A stretch of 64,000 nt of DNA from Hyposmocoma kahamanoa (GCF_003589595.1 NW_020653713.1:4012692-4076691); one strand, 5' to 3'. Positions 22,898-35,637 are shown, counted from the stretch's first letter. Made by a program: numbers and translations. The notes: a model not told the origin generated them from the letters alone.

Positions 22898-23047
22898 GTT
22901 CTTAGGTTTTCGCGATTGTTACACATAGGAAATGAAACTATTTTTCCGGATTTAAATCGCGTATATTTGTTTTTTCAAACAAACCGACGTTTCGGGCCCT
23001 TTACAGGTCCCATGGTCACAGTTGAGTCAACAAAAATAGTTTCATTG
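22898..23047. mobile_element. Family E foldback element
   Basis: Left arm GTTCTTAGGTTTTCGCGATT then ACACATAGGAAATGAAACTA, the conserved core with CCCATGGTCAC, and a right arm beginning AAAAATAGTTTCAT, the inverse of the inner left arm. Right end truncated. Confidence 0.68.
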
Positions 23048-23705
23048 CTTCCGTTTGTTTTGTAGTTACATGTTTTGCTGTTTATCCCCACACTACCGAA
23101 TGGAACAGTACGCTATAGTTGGAGATATTGTCTTTATTACAGTAAATACAGAATATTTTTGGAATATACGGAGACGTACACACAGGTCAGTTGTTGGCGT
23201 TATCTATATTTCATTGCAAATGAGAGTTGATATTTATAAGTCATGTATGTATCACTGATGAGTTACCAAGAATATAAAGCCTTTTTTACTCTCTATTTCT
23301 GGTTATATACCTACTCGAAGGTATGAATAGAATCGAAACGTAACGACTAAGGAACGACATCCTGAATTGTGAGATTTGACGTTTAGTAGTTGAAAATCTA
23401 TTGAAAGAACTGTCAAAATTTTAGCAGAATACGCAGGACTTGTCATTCAGAATCGATTTAAGTTTGATTCATATACCAGAATACGCTTTAACGACATTTG
23501 GATCGAACAACTTTAAAATTGGCTTCGTTGAAGTTCGAGTGTCACACGTGAATGCGAAAAAGCAGTTCAACGTTTGATTATGTGAATCACACTACTGGGC
23601 TGTGCGCATAATAAAAGATATAAAATGACTGATGTATACTTATATACAAGATATATAAATTTGTTTATTATTTAATATCTGAATTGTGTTGAGCTCTCTG
23701 CTTAA

Positions 23706-23921
23706 GAGTGGTTACACACGGTGCATTTTAGCATCGATGCAATCGCTTGTAAATCACAAGTGTAGCGATGTAATCACGCGTTTGTATCGATGCAGTCGCG
23801 CGCTTGCATCGCGTTTGCAACAACTTTAAGTCGTGCGTATATGTAAAGGTAGACGATTAGCTACTGCATCGTGTTTGCACCGCGTTTACATCGCTGCTAA
23901 AAGTCACGTGTAACCGTTTTC
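23706..23921. mobile_element. MITE-like repeat with GCATCGATGCAGTCGCGCG-type internal motifs, copy 1
   Basis: Ends GGTTACACACGGTGCATTTT and, inverted, GGTTACACGTGACTTTTAGC; about 33 bp of imperfect inverted repeat. The interior repeats TCGATGCARTCGC and TTGCATCGCGTTTGC units. A second copy lies at 56384-56540. Target duplication not clear here. Confidence 0.7.
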
Positions 23922-24041
23922 AAAAGAAAAATTGTTTCCGTAGTTTTTTTATTTTAAAAATTGTTTACACTTTGTTTATTGTATACAATCGCATATAATT
24001 AGTTACGCAATCAGACAAAATGTTCATATTTTTATCACCAT

Positions 24042-24110
24042 GAACAAGTCAAGCGTCTGGTGGCAAGCGATACAGTCCATAACAGTTGCAGTGCTACTCA
24101 GACCTTTTAA
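24042..24110 (+). repeat. Family A repeat, copy 7, left fragment
   Basis: CAAGTCAAGCGTCTGGTGGC to CAGTGCTACTCAGACC. The matching right fragment is at 24594-24705; about 480 bp of unrelated AT-rich sequence lies between, and part of the unit is missing, so this is not a clean insertion. Confidence 0.7.
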
Positions 24111-24593
24111 GAAGGAGCAGAGGAAAAATTCCTAATCTTCGATTTGATTTTAGAGGGGTATATCCACTTTAAAGTTAAAAATAAAATATTGTATGAGTAA
24201 CTACACGATATATTCAAGCATAGACACTAATCAGAAACATAAAACAATAAAGATTCCTCGATAGATAAAAATCTCGTGACCTCTAATTTTCACATATTTT
24301 CGATTTATCCTCGAAATGCTACAGGTTATTAGGACAAAAATTAGATAATTAATTATATTTATGCATGATTGACAACTGCCACGACGGATTTTTTTCCCTT
24401 CAATACAATCCCTTTAGTTTTAGAGTTATTCTGGTAAAACGAATTTGGTACTTTTAATGCGCAAAATTCAACATCTCCTGTCGCATGTCACACGAATTTC
24501 AGGCATATATTTGTTTCACAAATTTGGACGGAGCCAACGTCAAAACTTTTTTGGCATGAGAGCTCTTAATAGCAAAAATTGAGTAATATAAGT

Positions 24594-24705
24594 TGCCCTT
24601 CAAAACCGGAACGCAGTAACGCACATATTACTGCTTAGCGGCAGAAATAGGTAAGGTGGCAGTTCTGCCCTGGACAAACTCTTTCACAAAGGGCTATGTA
24701 GACTA
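24594..24705 (+). repeat. Family A repeat, copy 7, right fragment
   Basis: CCCTTCAAAACCGGAACGCA then GCGGCAGAAATAGGTAAGGT and GACAAACTCTTTCACAAAGG. Confidence 0.78.
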
Positions 24706-25075
24706 CCACAAAATGTTAAGCAATTTCTGAAAGACAGATCTTTACGAAGTAAACAAATACAAAGGTCCACATTAGTTTAGGTTGTAGTAAAAAAAATACG
24801 TGGAAATAATTATCCTTTTATTAGCGCCGCCGCAGTCGGTAAAAAGGGTGTCAGTTAACACTTCATAACCCTCCTCATACTTAACCATGGATCATGTTGT
24901 TCCATGTCTCGTTAAGTATTCGAAAAAAGTTGTATTCGGGCCAAAAAGACATTGTTTGTCTACTGAATATGTTAGTTTTGTCGTTTTTCTTAATACTGGT
25001 GGAGGGTAACCAGATTCTTATGAAGCCCTTTTATACATACCTGTATAATATTCAGATGCGTATTGTAAAACTTAA

Positions 25076-25190
25076 TTGAGACGTAAAGTGCTATGTGTAA
25101 TTAGACGTAAAGTGAAACCTAATATGAGGCGTAAAGTGGGAAATAAAGTGAGACGTAAAGTGGGAAACAAAGTTAAACGTAAAGCTATAA
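25076..25190 (+). repeat. Minisatellite-like tandem repeat of AGACGTAAAGTG units
   Basis: About six imperfect copies of a (A/G)GRCGTAAAGTG-plus-spacer unit. They keep one frame, giving a basic repeat peptide (RRKVGNKVRRKVGNKVKRK), but this follows from the repeat and there is no sign of a gene. Confidence 0.6.
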
Positions 25191-25267
25191 AAGGCGAAAC
25201 GCTTGACAATTATGCGATTAAAAATTCAGGCACATTTTTACTACATGAAGAAGATTCGAACTTCTAT

Positions 25268-25471
25268 AATTATACCAAGTGACGGGACGAACACTCCTGT
25301 TCATAGCAGTCGTAGTGCCACTCAGAGCTTTAGATCGCAAAGATTTGAGGGGCACTCCCATTGCTCCCATCACCCTGAGACTTAAGTTGGTAAGTCCCTT
25401 AACCCTGTAATTTCAACACCAGCCTTACCCTTCAAAACCGGAACGCAAGTAATGGTCACATTACTGCTTGG
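25268..25471 (+). repeat. Family A repeat, copy 8
   Basis: Starts TACCAAGTGACGGGACGAAC and stops after CACATTACTGCTTGG; 3' third absent. Faces copy 9. Confidence 0.82.
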
Positions 25472-25571
25472 TTTCGTAGTTCTTACGAGATATTTAATTT
25501 TGATTAAGAATTGATAAGTAATCTTAATTTCATTTAAAAAAAATAAAAACGAATACTTCTGATTCGAAAGA

Positions 25572-26034
25572 AGTAGTAGCAGAGCTCCTTGTGACAGAGT
25601 TCTTCCAGGGAAGTACCGCTACCTTACTTATTTCTGCCGCTAAGAAGTAATGAGAGCATTACTGCGTTTCGGTTTTGAAGGGTGCTGGTGAATTTAAATG
25701 CACATGGGACTTGTCAACTCTGCCGTCTGCTAACTAAAATGCGAAGAAAGATATCATAAAAAAAACCATAACCCCGTTTTAGAATATTGAAGTCGAATAC
25801 GTTAATTAATTTTAACAGTTTTTAAAGGAGAATTTTGTGCTCTATCTTTTTCTATTTAAAACGGATATTTGACCATTTGCCACTTACCCGAATTTTAGTT
25901 AGTGGACGGCAGAACCTATGTCTGTCAGGGTGACAGTGACAGGTGCAGTGGCAGTGTTACAGTGTGTCAAAGCTCTGAGTGGTACTACAGCTACTACGGA
26001 CAGACGTGTCGCTTAATATCAGGCACATGAGTCG
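25572..26034 (-). repeat. Family A repeat, copy 9 (contains 193-bp MITE)
   Basis: Reverse copy GTAGCAGAGCTCCTTGTGAC to CGGACAGACGTGTCGCTTAA, interrupted at 25720-25912 by the CTGCCG-ended MITE. Confidence 0.83.
25720..25912. mobile_element. 193-bp MITE inside family A copy
   Basis: Inverted ends CTGCCGTCTGCTAACTAAAA and CTGCCGTCCACTAACTAAAA (right side reverse-complemented). Flanks AACT (25716-25719) and AACC (25913-25916) are consistent with a 4-bp duplication with one change. Family A sequence (gtcaact / tatgtct) is continuous once it is removed. Internal sequence is AT-rich and non-coding. Confidence 0.85.
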
Positions 26035-27189
26035 TTATAAAAAAATGTATGTTATAAAAAAAACAACGTTTTGAAGTGTAAAAATTTTACTTACGGAATA
26101 AATAGTGTTACAACTCAAAACATGTGAAATTCAAGATTATACTATTGATGAACATAAAATTTGATTCTCTTCACGACAATAAAACCGTCGTTAGAATATT
26201 GTAAAAAACAACTAAATGACATATACTTTACTCAAAATGAGACACGCTTTATGTGAGCTAGTCCTGGCCAAAATAGTCCTTATTCAAAAATATGAAACTA
26301 TTTGTTCTCTCTTATTTTTAAATGTGTACAGTTGGCAAGTAGGAAATAACTTATATATAAATTTACACAGATTTTTCACGGGAAGCGAGTATTGCGTTTT
26401 TCGACGATTCTGAGAAAATTCTTTTTGAATGAATACTCTGTTATATTAATAGGGCGATATGTTCAAAATGTTTAAAAGTGTTTTAACACCAGCTTGTGAA
26501 CTCTTGCGAAAACTTTTATCGATTGGCGTATCTCTTCACTAGAGTAAATCCTAATTTTGTTATTGAAAGTTGTTGTTTCAATAAGTAGCTTCAGTGATTT
26601 CGCAGACGAAGTTTCACAAAGTAATCCTTATTTCAGCTAAGGATCTCATAACCAGTGATTGGAATAGGTGGAGTTTTTTCGATGAACAGAGTCAGTGAGT
26701 GGAGACTGCCTTACGACAATATTTTTTAGGTCCTGGATCTTTTCGGGATTGGGGACATCTCTTACGTACTTACGTTAATAATTGACGTTATTTAGCATAG
26801 GCAGTTAGACTATATTTCTCTTAACTTTGCGATGAGTTGTGGCAACACCAAATTTTCGGAATATTTAGGGAAATTCCGACAAAAAATTTTTTTTTTTCAA
26901 TCATTTTTTTTTTAAGTGTACAATTGTACATTTTACAAAGGATTTATTTCCCGTCAAACTGGAAACAGTTCTTAATACATTTAATTAGAGTTGTTAAAAT
27001 ATACAGACTGTTTTTAAATGGGACATTATGGGGAAATCCGAAACCATACCCAATCAATATTTTTTTAAATTAAATTTGACCAACTTCTGTCATCCCCATT
27101 TTTTCGTTCCATACCGATACCTTCATGAAACTGAGTCGACCAGCAAAAAAAAAAAAAAAATAGGTACTACGAACCAATACTTTTATTTA

Positions 27190-27360
27190 ACTGCCTCTGT
27201 GGCCGAACGGTTACCATGCCATGACTGCCACGCAAAGTTCCCGGATTCGATTCCCGTGCCGGAAGAAATATTTGTACGGCCTACATTTATTTCTCTCGTG
27301 AGTTTGGGTGTAATTTGTGGTTGTCCATGTGTGTATCTTCGTTATTATTATTATTAACTG
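27190..27360 (+). mobile_element. tRNA-derived SINE (S1), plus strand
   Basis: Head ACTGCCTCTGTGGCCGAACG with an A-box-like segment and B box GGATTCGATTCC, a body with TTGGGTGTAATTTGTGGTTG, and a (ATT)n tail. TTAACTG at each end may be a target duplication, or the left one may be part of the element. Confidence 0.78.
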
Positions 27361-27550
27361 TCGTATGTACCTACTTATCGCGTAGAAACCTTCAATTAAA
27401 ACAAAAGAACCGCGGATGAGTGTCTAAATAAGCTGCTGTCAACTACTTAGAGGCTGTAAGACGACGCAAAAGAGAGTCATCTTTGTTTAACCAATTAACG
27501 GTATACACGTGAAATACCTTTGGGGATTGTTACATCGAAACCGATATGAT

Positions 27551-27865
27551 ATTCAATCACTTTTTGTGAAATTACTCCACTGGTTTGTTATAATTGTTAA
27601 TACAAAGATCGAACCGACGTATCCACGACGACGGAAAAGAAGTCGTAAAAACCAAAAACAAATATCTGCAAGAAGCACATGGAAAAATTCGTAAGATCCG
27701 CTGGTTCGTTTCGTGGCTTAGTTCGCATAGCATCTAGCACGGTTTGCTAGAAGACTTTGGTTCGAATCCAGCCGGATCGAAGAAACGTTTTCTAAGTGTT
27801 CGATCTTTTTATTAATAATTGTAACAAACTAGTGGAGTAATTTCACAAAAAATAAATAATTGAAT
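27551..27865 (+). mobile_element. Family C element, complete copy with long arms
   Basis: Starts ATTCAATCACTTTTTGTGAA and ends with its imperfect inverse near 27865; inverted arms run about 65 bp, to GATCGAAC (27607-27614) and GTTCGATC (27798 on). Between them are a head (AAAATTCGTAAGATCCGCTG) and the tRNA-like core with B box GGTTCGAATCC. Confidence 0.75.
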
Positions 27866-28312
27866 AATGAAATAAATATTTTATTATTTTTGTTTCCGAA
27901 ATACCTATGTTTTGCTGTATGGGTGTTGGTCAATAATCATGAATCTTGCAGTGCAGTGGTTCCATATAATGCAACAAAAGAAATAAAATACATCAATTTT
28001 CAGTTAATATTTGAAAAATAATTCTAAACATTTTTCAAAAACCATTAAAAAAAATTAATTAAATTTGTCAGTATATTTTGTCAGTACAGTGCCGTTTAGT
28101 GATAGGCTTGAGTCGATCAGAAAAGTCTTTATGTCCATGTAATTAGAACGAAAAAGACTCGTTATCCATAGCTTAGACACATTCCACGAACTTTCGGACC
28201 ATGATCTCTGTCAAGAAAATGCAGTCCACGTCTCTTGTATTTTTAATTTTTTACTCCTCTTACAAGTTCCAATAATAATATAAGTTTTCGTTATTCGGGA
28301 CAGGCAAAGCCT

Positions 28313-28363
28313 ACTCGTAATTAGCAATCTTATAAAGATCTGGCAGTTTGGCTAATTACGAGT
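28313..28363. other. Hairpin with 13-bp perfect arms
   Basis: ACTCGTAATTAGC (28313-28325) and its inverse (28351-28363) enclose 25 nt. Possibly a minimal MITE or its terminal arms. Confidence 0.5.
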
Positions 28364-28794
28364 TTACATTTTAAATTTTCATCAATTATTAAGTAAATTT
28401 TCTTTTAATTTTTTCGCTGGCCATTTTTTTTTCTACGAATTTCAAATTACCAAATGCCTCAGTACTACAGACAATATTAAGATTGCCATTATATAAAATA
28501 ATGTTTCTGTATTACATTTAATAAATGTAATATTAAATAGTTTATTGTCATTATAAATATTTAGCTCACAATAATGATAATAGAAACAGTAGGTTATTCT
28601 AGTTCGTGAGCTAGGTCACAGGAAGAAAAAAATTTTTTTTTGTGATAGTTAACAAAGTGACAATGGCTGGGTTAGTCGTCCTCTAGGGTGAGACGATTCC
28701 GAATTATAAAACTATTTCATTTAGTCCTTCCCTAATTCACAGTTAACTTAAATTAAAAACCTTGAAAACAAGTAAAATCTCAACTCTTTTGTTT

Positions 28795-28905
28795 CCAAAA
28801 ACGCGCGGTACTAAGTGAAATCGCCGCCCGCTAAATGGTTGCGCAGACGCACGTATGATCGATTGTTTGCAGGCGGCGAGAACAGACGGCCGCTGTTGTT
28901 AGATA
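28795..28905. promoter_or_regulatory. Small GC-rich patch, possible regulatory element
   Basis: AAATCGCCGCCCGCTAAATG and GCAGGCGGCGAGAACAGACG stand out from the AT-rich surroundings. GATCGATTGTTTGC holds an ATTGT Sox-type core. No gene start could be linked. Confidence 0.2.
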
Positions 28906-29039
28906 TGTGTTAAAAGAGAAATAATGTTGTACACGAGAGTTACAACTTCTCGAATGTCTGAAGTTTTACTAGCAGTGTAAAATTTACCCACTTTGTTTGT
29001 TAATACCAACTTATATCTTGATTTCAGCAATTAATTGTT

Positions 29040-29150
29040 AGGTTATTTCGACTGTTTTTTTTTGTATGTATGTTACGCGATAACTCCGTTCCGATTCCTT
29101 CTAATTGTGAACTGATTTTGATGATTCTTTTTGGTTGTAAATCGTTATAA
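29040..29150 (-). repeat. Family B fragment, reverse
   Basis: TTTCGACTGTTTTTTTTTGT and ATGTTACGCGATAACTCCGT blocks only. Confidence 0.6.
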
Positions 29151-29644
29151 GACCTTGTTCATTAGAAAGATCTCGATTTTTTAATAGGATTATATTTTAA
29201 AGTAAAAAGTCCAAACTTTTGAGTTGATACCCAGTTCATCCAAGGCGACGAAACATGCAAACACTGACAAATATGACCGTTTACACATGGAGCCAAATAA
29301 GGAGTTAAAATGATGAATATGACCATAGCGTGGACGGTTTACTTGCGTATTTGCTTATCCTCCTTTGATGTGCGTCACGGTTGGTGTTTGCTGCATTTGT
29401 CGAATAGGGAAACAAGGCAAATGCTTTGTCACAAATGCCAATTGCACATGGTGATTATTTGCCAAATAAATCAAACATGCAAATACAAATATCTTTGTGA
29501 AGTGCCTCTGTAACACGTCATGGATATCTGTTGTCCGTAATAAAGATTTTTTTTAATGAAAGAAGAAAGTTATAGTTGCAGACCGCCACAAGTATTGGAA
29601 CCGTTGAACTGTTTTTTATTTTATTTTTTTTATAAACATGGTAA

Positions 29645-29925
29645 GCGACAATGTGACCGATAAAGGTAGGCATTTGTCTAAAAAACGCCTATTGACTCTA
29701 GCCTTGAATAGCCCCAAATTGTACTTTTCGGGAAACACTGATGCCATAGTAGAGTATTCCATTCCTTTGCCTTTGCAAAGGAGGAAACAAAGCGCTTAGT
29801 GCGAATGGGTTGTATATCAACGACATAAGGATGGAGTGTAGTGAACCAAAAGAGGAACGGTGAGAATGGAACTAAATTGAAAAGTTCCAGCGCACATCTC
29901 CCCAAAATGTATCCGTTGGAAAAAT
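29645..29925 (-). pseudogene. LINE reverse transcriptase C-terminal relic
   Basis: The minus-strand peptide LHPYVVDIQPIRTKRFVSSF followed by AKEWNTLL matches the YVVDIPKIRTKRYASTF...REWNSLP segment at 48.0-48.2 kb. One stop and at least one frameshift are present. Same LINE family, 5'-truncated. Confidence 0.6.
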
Positions 29926-29987
29926 ATCTAAATTAAGAAATAACCGTTGTTCCACCGGGCCACTACCGCTTTCGATAATACTTTTTT

Positions 29988-30218
29988 TATGATACCAAGT
30001 GGCGTTAAGCGACACGCCTGTCCATAACAGTTGCAGTGTCACTCAAAGTTTTAAATCGCAAAGACTGCCACTACACCCGTCACTTTGAGACATAAGTTGA
30101 TAAGTCCCATGTGCCTGTAATTTTACCAGCACCCCTGTCACGTTACTGCTTGGCGGCAGAAATAGGTAAGGTAGCAGTACTTCCCTGGACGAACTCTTTC
30201 ATAAGAAACTCTACTGCT
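29988..30218 (+). repeat. Family A repeat, copy 10
   Basis: ATGATACCAAGTGGCG to CTCTACTGCTTTG, with small deletions. Confidence 0.83.
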
Positions 30219-33200
30219 TTGTTCTGAAAAACTACATAGAAATCACATACGAGATATTTATTCTAAGGCAACGAGTACGCAGATACTTAGTAAATGTACC
30301 CGTGCAGTGTACAATCTCCGTCGGCAGTATACAAAGCGCGTTCCATTGTGAAAAATATAAAAATAAAAATAATAAACCCTTTACGACACGTGTTGTAAAG
30401 ATGCTTCGATTGTAGCTTCATTAGTGTAGTAATTGCTTTTATTGGCCACTGATTGTGAATGGCTCCTAATGATGACAGTATTTTGTTTCACTTCGTGATG
30501 GCTTTTTGCTTTAAAGAAAGAAATGTATTGTGGAGTTCAGAGGACAGCCCTGCGTGCACGCTCCGTTCGAACGAAGTTTCATTCTATTTTAGATATTAAT
30601 TCGTCAAACTCACTGACATTTTGTAGACACAATCGAGAATAATAAATAATGAATAATGGCAATAATAAATAATGATAATGCGTGCTAAAAGAAACATGGT
30701 CGACGCCTATAGAAACGTGGCAGCGTTATTATACTATCTATAGACTTTTAAAAACATAATCTTAGGAAATATGATGAACTCCTTATATTAAAAGGTTATA
30801 ATATGTACACACGCCAGCACATCGAGCTACACAATGACGTATCTTGCTCCGTTGCACTGGAGGCGACTTTCGAACAAAAATGTGTAGTCTGGTGCGCCGT
30901 TGTCTGTCTATTATAATAATTGAATGAACGTGAAATAATGTAATGTATTAATACAGCCGCCTATTGGAATTACCTTCTATAATAGACGACAAGAATATGA
31001 ATTTATTCCTTTATAGAACGCATTTTCTATTTTTAAAAATAGCGACAAATATAGGTATTCTTATTCTCTAGGGATGTCCATGCAACAGCCGTATCTGATA
31101 TTTTTGTAACCGTAATAGCTACGTACTGTTACTCAGCTTTCGAAAGCGACTATTGACCACTAATTGTACAGGGTCAATCGCACGTCAAGCTTGACACTTA
31201 AGATTTAAATCCAACTCTATGCCGCTTACGTTAAGAACGGTCCAAAGTACAAAGTGTCAATCTTGACGTGCTCTTGATTGAAATATCTTTAAAAATATAA
31301 TTCATTGATATACATATATGAGCTTACAGTTTAAGATATAAAGCAGGAACTGCCTTAAAAAACTTGCCTAGTGCTTAGTTATTCTACGATAAATCAATCA
31401 CAAGAGGAATATGTTCCGAGTTTGGTACCAAGTGGTTTATGACACGTAGGTATACATAGTTTAGCTTTCTGATTATTACTATTTAGTGCGTGTTAGCAAA
31501 AAGATATTATGCCTTATATACGTTTGTATACTTAATGTTTGACAGCGCATAGTGAAACTATAACTATTATGTTATTGTGAATCTCTAAATTACAAACTTG
31601 TATGAATATAACTATGACGAAAAAAGGATTTCCTAAAAAAATATATTCATTTGGACTTAATGGTTTCTTTATTTTTTCTGCAAATAAAACTCTAGCATGG
31701 CATTGATACCAAACTAATAATACAAAATACTGCTACCACCTTAACCAACAAAACTATTTTAATTCTCTTTTATTTTTTTTTGCAATCTCGCGGCTACCAC
31801 TCCAGCTAAATTTTTAAATTCAAAAAATAAATCTTTGCAAATGGTCAGTGTTATGCATGATGTGTTCATTAAGTTGTTCAATTTACAACTTAATTATATT
31901 GAAACAGATTCTTATAAGAACGTCTCGTAATTGCAGCAATTATATTTGATGGTGATAAGTGTGAGTCTGTAAATCTCGATTGCGTAATAAAGGCACTTTT
32001 TGTAATTATTGTATTACATTAAACTGATAACATATTATAACCACTTATTAATCCGATTCTGAACGTAATTAGCAATAAAAAATATAGACTTTACTTTCAA
32101 TGTAATAAACATTGTCAGAAGCCAGTCAGTCATTGTCAAAAAAACTGTAAACAACTTTTGGTCTATGACCTTGAAAGTTTAATTTTTTTTCTTATACAAA
32201 GCTACACCAACTATTCATTCATTTGTATGGAAGTCAACCTTTTTTGTATGAGCATCGTTGAACTAAACAGTAGGACAGTTTCAGATAAATTGTAGCCCTG
32301 GAGATCTGTAGCTACCGTCGGTATCTTGGGGAGCTACATGGTAAAACTATTTGCCGAATATTGCTCTTGCTAATCTTGTTAAACACCCAAATACTCCATA
32401 AAAAATTCCTTTTTAATGTCGGGATTTCGTAAAGTGTTCCCTACTTAAGTTACTATCTTTGTAAGAGCACTCGAAGTAATTACCTACACTTAAAAGGAAA
32501 ACTTCGTTCGTTGTCGGGAATTCCTCTATTACCATTAAAGTAAGATTCATAATACGGATTATAAAAATAAGATGTCGGCAGTATAAGTGTCAATAGACTT
32601 AAGCTTTTCTAATTATAATATTATTTTATTGCATATAAGTAAGCTTTTTTTCATTGTTAGTAACTCATAACGTTTTATTATATAGGTACCGTATTATAAA
32701 GCCCATAATACGTTGGAAGTAGCAACGTAAAAATAAGTATATAAACTTAAAAAATAAACTTTTGAATCGTGGCAAAGTTGTAACGCGGTCACCCTTCTCA
32801 CTGATACGAAGACCAGCCTAATGAGTGTTTTGTTCATTAAGTCATTACTAATAACGTGTCAAAATTAGTGCTTTCGACAAAACGTTTAAGACCGCATGTA
32901 AAAAATACTATTTAGATAAATTACACATAGGTAAAACACAATTCGTTTTTTAAATGAAAAAGAAAAAATAACTTCACACAGCAGCTGATGTTATCACGTG
33001 GTCTAAAAATATAGGTTCCTTATTAAATTACTAAAATAAATGGTGTAATCCTAATTAGGATATGTTTCTAATAACAATAACATTTTACTTTACCAATGGT
33101 CAAAACATAAATTCTCATAACTAAATAAGGAAGTTCATAGTTGAGTAAACAAACAGCAAAACAAATTCATTCGTCACCTCCGTTCGTTAACTTCTGAGAC

Positions 33201-33439
33201 AGGCCTTTGACTTCTGAGAGTCACTAATTTCTCGACTTCAACTCATAAGTATTGTTTCAGTTGACCAGTATTGTTCAGTATTAACTTATAGTACCTCATG
33301 AAGTGACCGCTGGCACGTTGATGTAAGTCCAGCTCCAGAATGATGTCTTTAAAACCTCGTAATACAAAACGCAGTCTCTCCACTGCACTTGACTAAACAC
33401 TGTTTCAAAATTTAAACAATTATATTACCATAACTGGAT
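30219..33439. other. Non-coding, mostly featureless
   Basis: AT-rich; apart from the 31.18-31.28 kb inverted repeat, nothing could be assigned. Confidence 0.5.
31176..31278. repeat. Short inverted-repeat element
   Basis: Arms GCACGTCAAGCTTGACACTT (31180-31199) and its complement with one mismatch (31252-31271) enclose about 52 bp. TCAAT precedes the left arm and ATTGA follows the right. A related CAAGCTTGACATTTAAGATT occurs at about 46658-46677, so the arm is dispersed. Likely a MITE remnant. Confidence 0.6.
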
Positions 33440-33960
33440 GATAACGATCGATTAATCAAGGAGTTATCGATAAAAACCGTGTGCGAATCTGAGCGGCCCG
33501 CGCGTCCGCCGCTCGCTCGACAATGGCGACAATCGACAATCGTGCAGCGAGACTGCGGTGACGGCGCTACTAACAAATCGAGTGATAAACCCACGCGGCC
33601 CAACCAATAGAAACGCTCCAATACGCCCACGAAAAAGAAAGACGCGCGCCGATTGGCCAAGCAACTGCCATTGCCTTCAGGACGTTGTTATGCGGAATGA
33701 GACCAACTGTTCGAAATTCGAAATAAGATTTTAAACGTTTAACAACTGGCGGACAACACAAAATTGGTAGCGCGCGTTGTGCCGCGTGCTCTCTTTCAGT
33801 TCCGTTGTCTTTTGTATTTCTTTTTCTTTTGTTTTGTTTACGACGGCTCGCCGCATAAAATAAAAATAAATCGTATGGCAGAGCTCGTTACTTGCCACGA
33901 TATGCCGAATTGTTTCACCTGAACCATTCAATGGGCCACTTAGCGTTTGTGGACGTTGTA
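33440..33960. promoter_or_regulatory. GC-rich island with CCAAT boxes, candidate promoter or CpG island
   Basis: A locally GC- and CpG-rich block (GCGGCCCGCGCGTCCGCCGC at about 33493) in otherwise AT-rich sequence. CCAAT motifs occur in both orientations (AACCAATAGAAACG near 33603; GATTGGCCAAG near 33651). An initiator-like TTTCAGTTCC lies at about 33795. Frames here are open only because of composition. It could be a distal promoter for the minus-strand Sox gene or for an unseen transcript. Confidence 0.35.
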
Positions 33961-35637
33961 ATGCCTGTGGAACAAATCATTAATGTTTCAGCGAAAGTAA
34001 CAAAAGTGTGACTTTGTCAGACAATATTATGGAATCTACCGATATCTATTATATAGATATTGAGGAATATTACAATATTCCTCAATAATCGAAATAACTT
34101 GTACAGTATGTCACTCTATTATAAAAGTTGCATACTAATTTCAATTTAAGAAATTATTTATGACATTTCATAGCTATAACATACTTACATATCGATTCTT
34201 AGTATGTTTACATAAACTATAATATAAAATATTATTCAATAAATTCAGGCTACTTTAGAAAAATATACAGGTAGTAACAATTAAAAAATACTTAAAATAT
34301 TACTATTAGATATCAAAATGCATTTACTTTCAAAATGCATTTGACTTACAACAGTAATTTTAGTTCTATTTAGTTTTAGTTGATTTATTGGTTATAGTTA
34401 TCTGAATAAATTAATGTTAAGGGTTAAACTGCACGGTGAGTATATTTAAGAAATAGAATTTACAAGTGAAATTTTTTTTACTGCAAACTCAAGTCGTTGA
34501 TAAATAATAACAGTATCGACTTCTTCCCAAAAGATCGTTGGAATATTTTAAGGTCAAGAGGCAATATTCGAAAAAAATTCGTCTCTATTTTTTTCACATC
34601 AATGGCCCCTACGGTGCAGCGGAAGCTAGATTAAAGAATAACATTCTTCAATATCGAATCGGATCGAACTATAGGGAATCCATAACTTTTTCACTTGACT
34701 GCTAACGGTTAAAAATTGTATGAAAAAATTAACATACGTCTATCATTCAAGATATGATCCAATAAAACGACAATGCAACTTACATGCAAATCGGTAACTG
34801 ATACAGATATATATTCCGAATTCTTAAAATTTCAAAAAATGTCATTCAGCCATTTCAAATTTAAATGAGGAATTGTCAAAAATCGACGTCACCACCAAAA
34901 AACCGACCGTTCAAAAAATTATGTTTATGAATATATGACAATAAAATCATTCCAAAATTGAATTGTAACATGTGAAATGGCAGCCACGAGGGCAGTGGGT
35001 CGCGCCCTAAGGGCGACGCGCGTTCGACACAACATCACAATGTGCGGTCTACAATTCAGCATACGTAAATTAACTGCATATGTATTGAAATTTTATTGCT
35101 AATAAAAAAATCTATTCACAAATTCGCAACGTACTGTGCATGAGCCTTGATAAAGAAATTTTAAATGACGATAAATGATTTTTGCATATGACAAGGCACG
35201 CCTATATTACATTCATGTAAATTGCGTGACATGTGTAAAGGCAGGTAGTGTTGTGATTTTTTATTGCTCTGCCACTGTATTTAAAATTGGATTGTTAGAT
35301 TTACAACGGAATTTAACAGACCGTTACAAATTACTTTATTGGTGAAGTGATAAAAGTAATATAGGTATTAGTTACAGCCAAACTATCCCAGTTTAATGAT
35401 ATAACATTAAATGTTAATGTTTGGTAATTTTAGTGCAAATTTGCTAATGCTAGCCAGTAATAAAGTATTTATTATAGTACTTAGAACGGTACAAGTCTTT
35501 TACGATGCTCTTTATGAACATGAAAGGATTACATTGATTCATAGAAAATCTATTCTAACATAAATACTCATCTCTGCATATTTAATAACATTTGAAATAT
35601 CACAAACAATTTTCTGCGCATTTTATAGATAATATTA
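33961..35637. other. Non-coding between GC island and mariner
   Basis: AT-rich, containing the 34059-34086 palindrome and a small GC-rich block at 34978-35055 (GCGCCCTAAGGGCGACGCGC). No gene seen. Confidence 0.5.
34059..34086. other. 28-bp perfect palindrome
   Basis: ATTGAGGAATATT and its inverse, separated by AC. No flanking element is evident. Confidence 0.6.

Noticed and set aside
24111..24593. Clean insertion between two family A fragments
   Set aside because: The two fragments do not abut in the family consensus (about half of the unit is missing), and no duplication or inverted ends were found.
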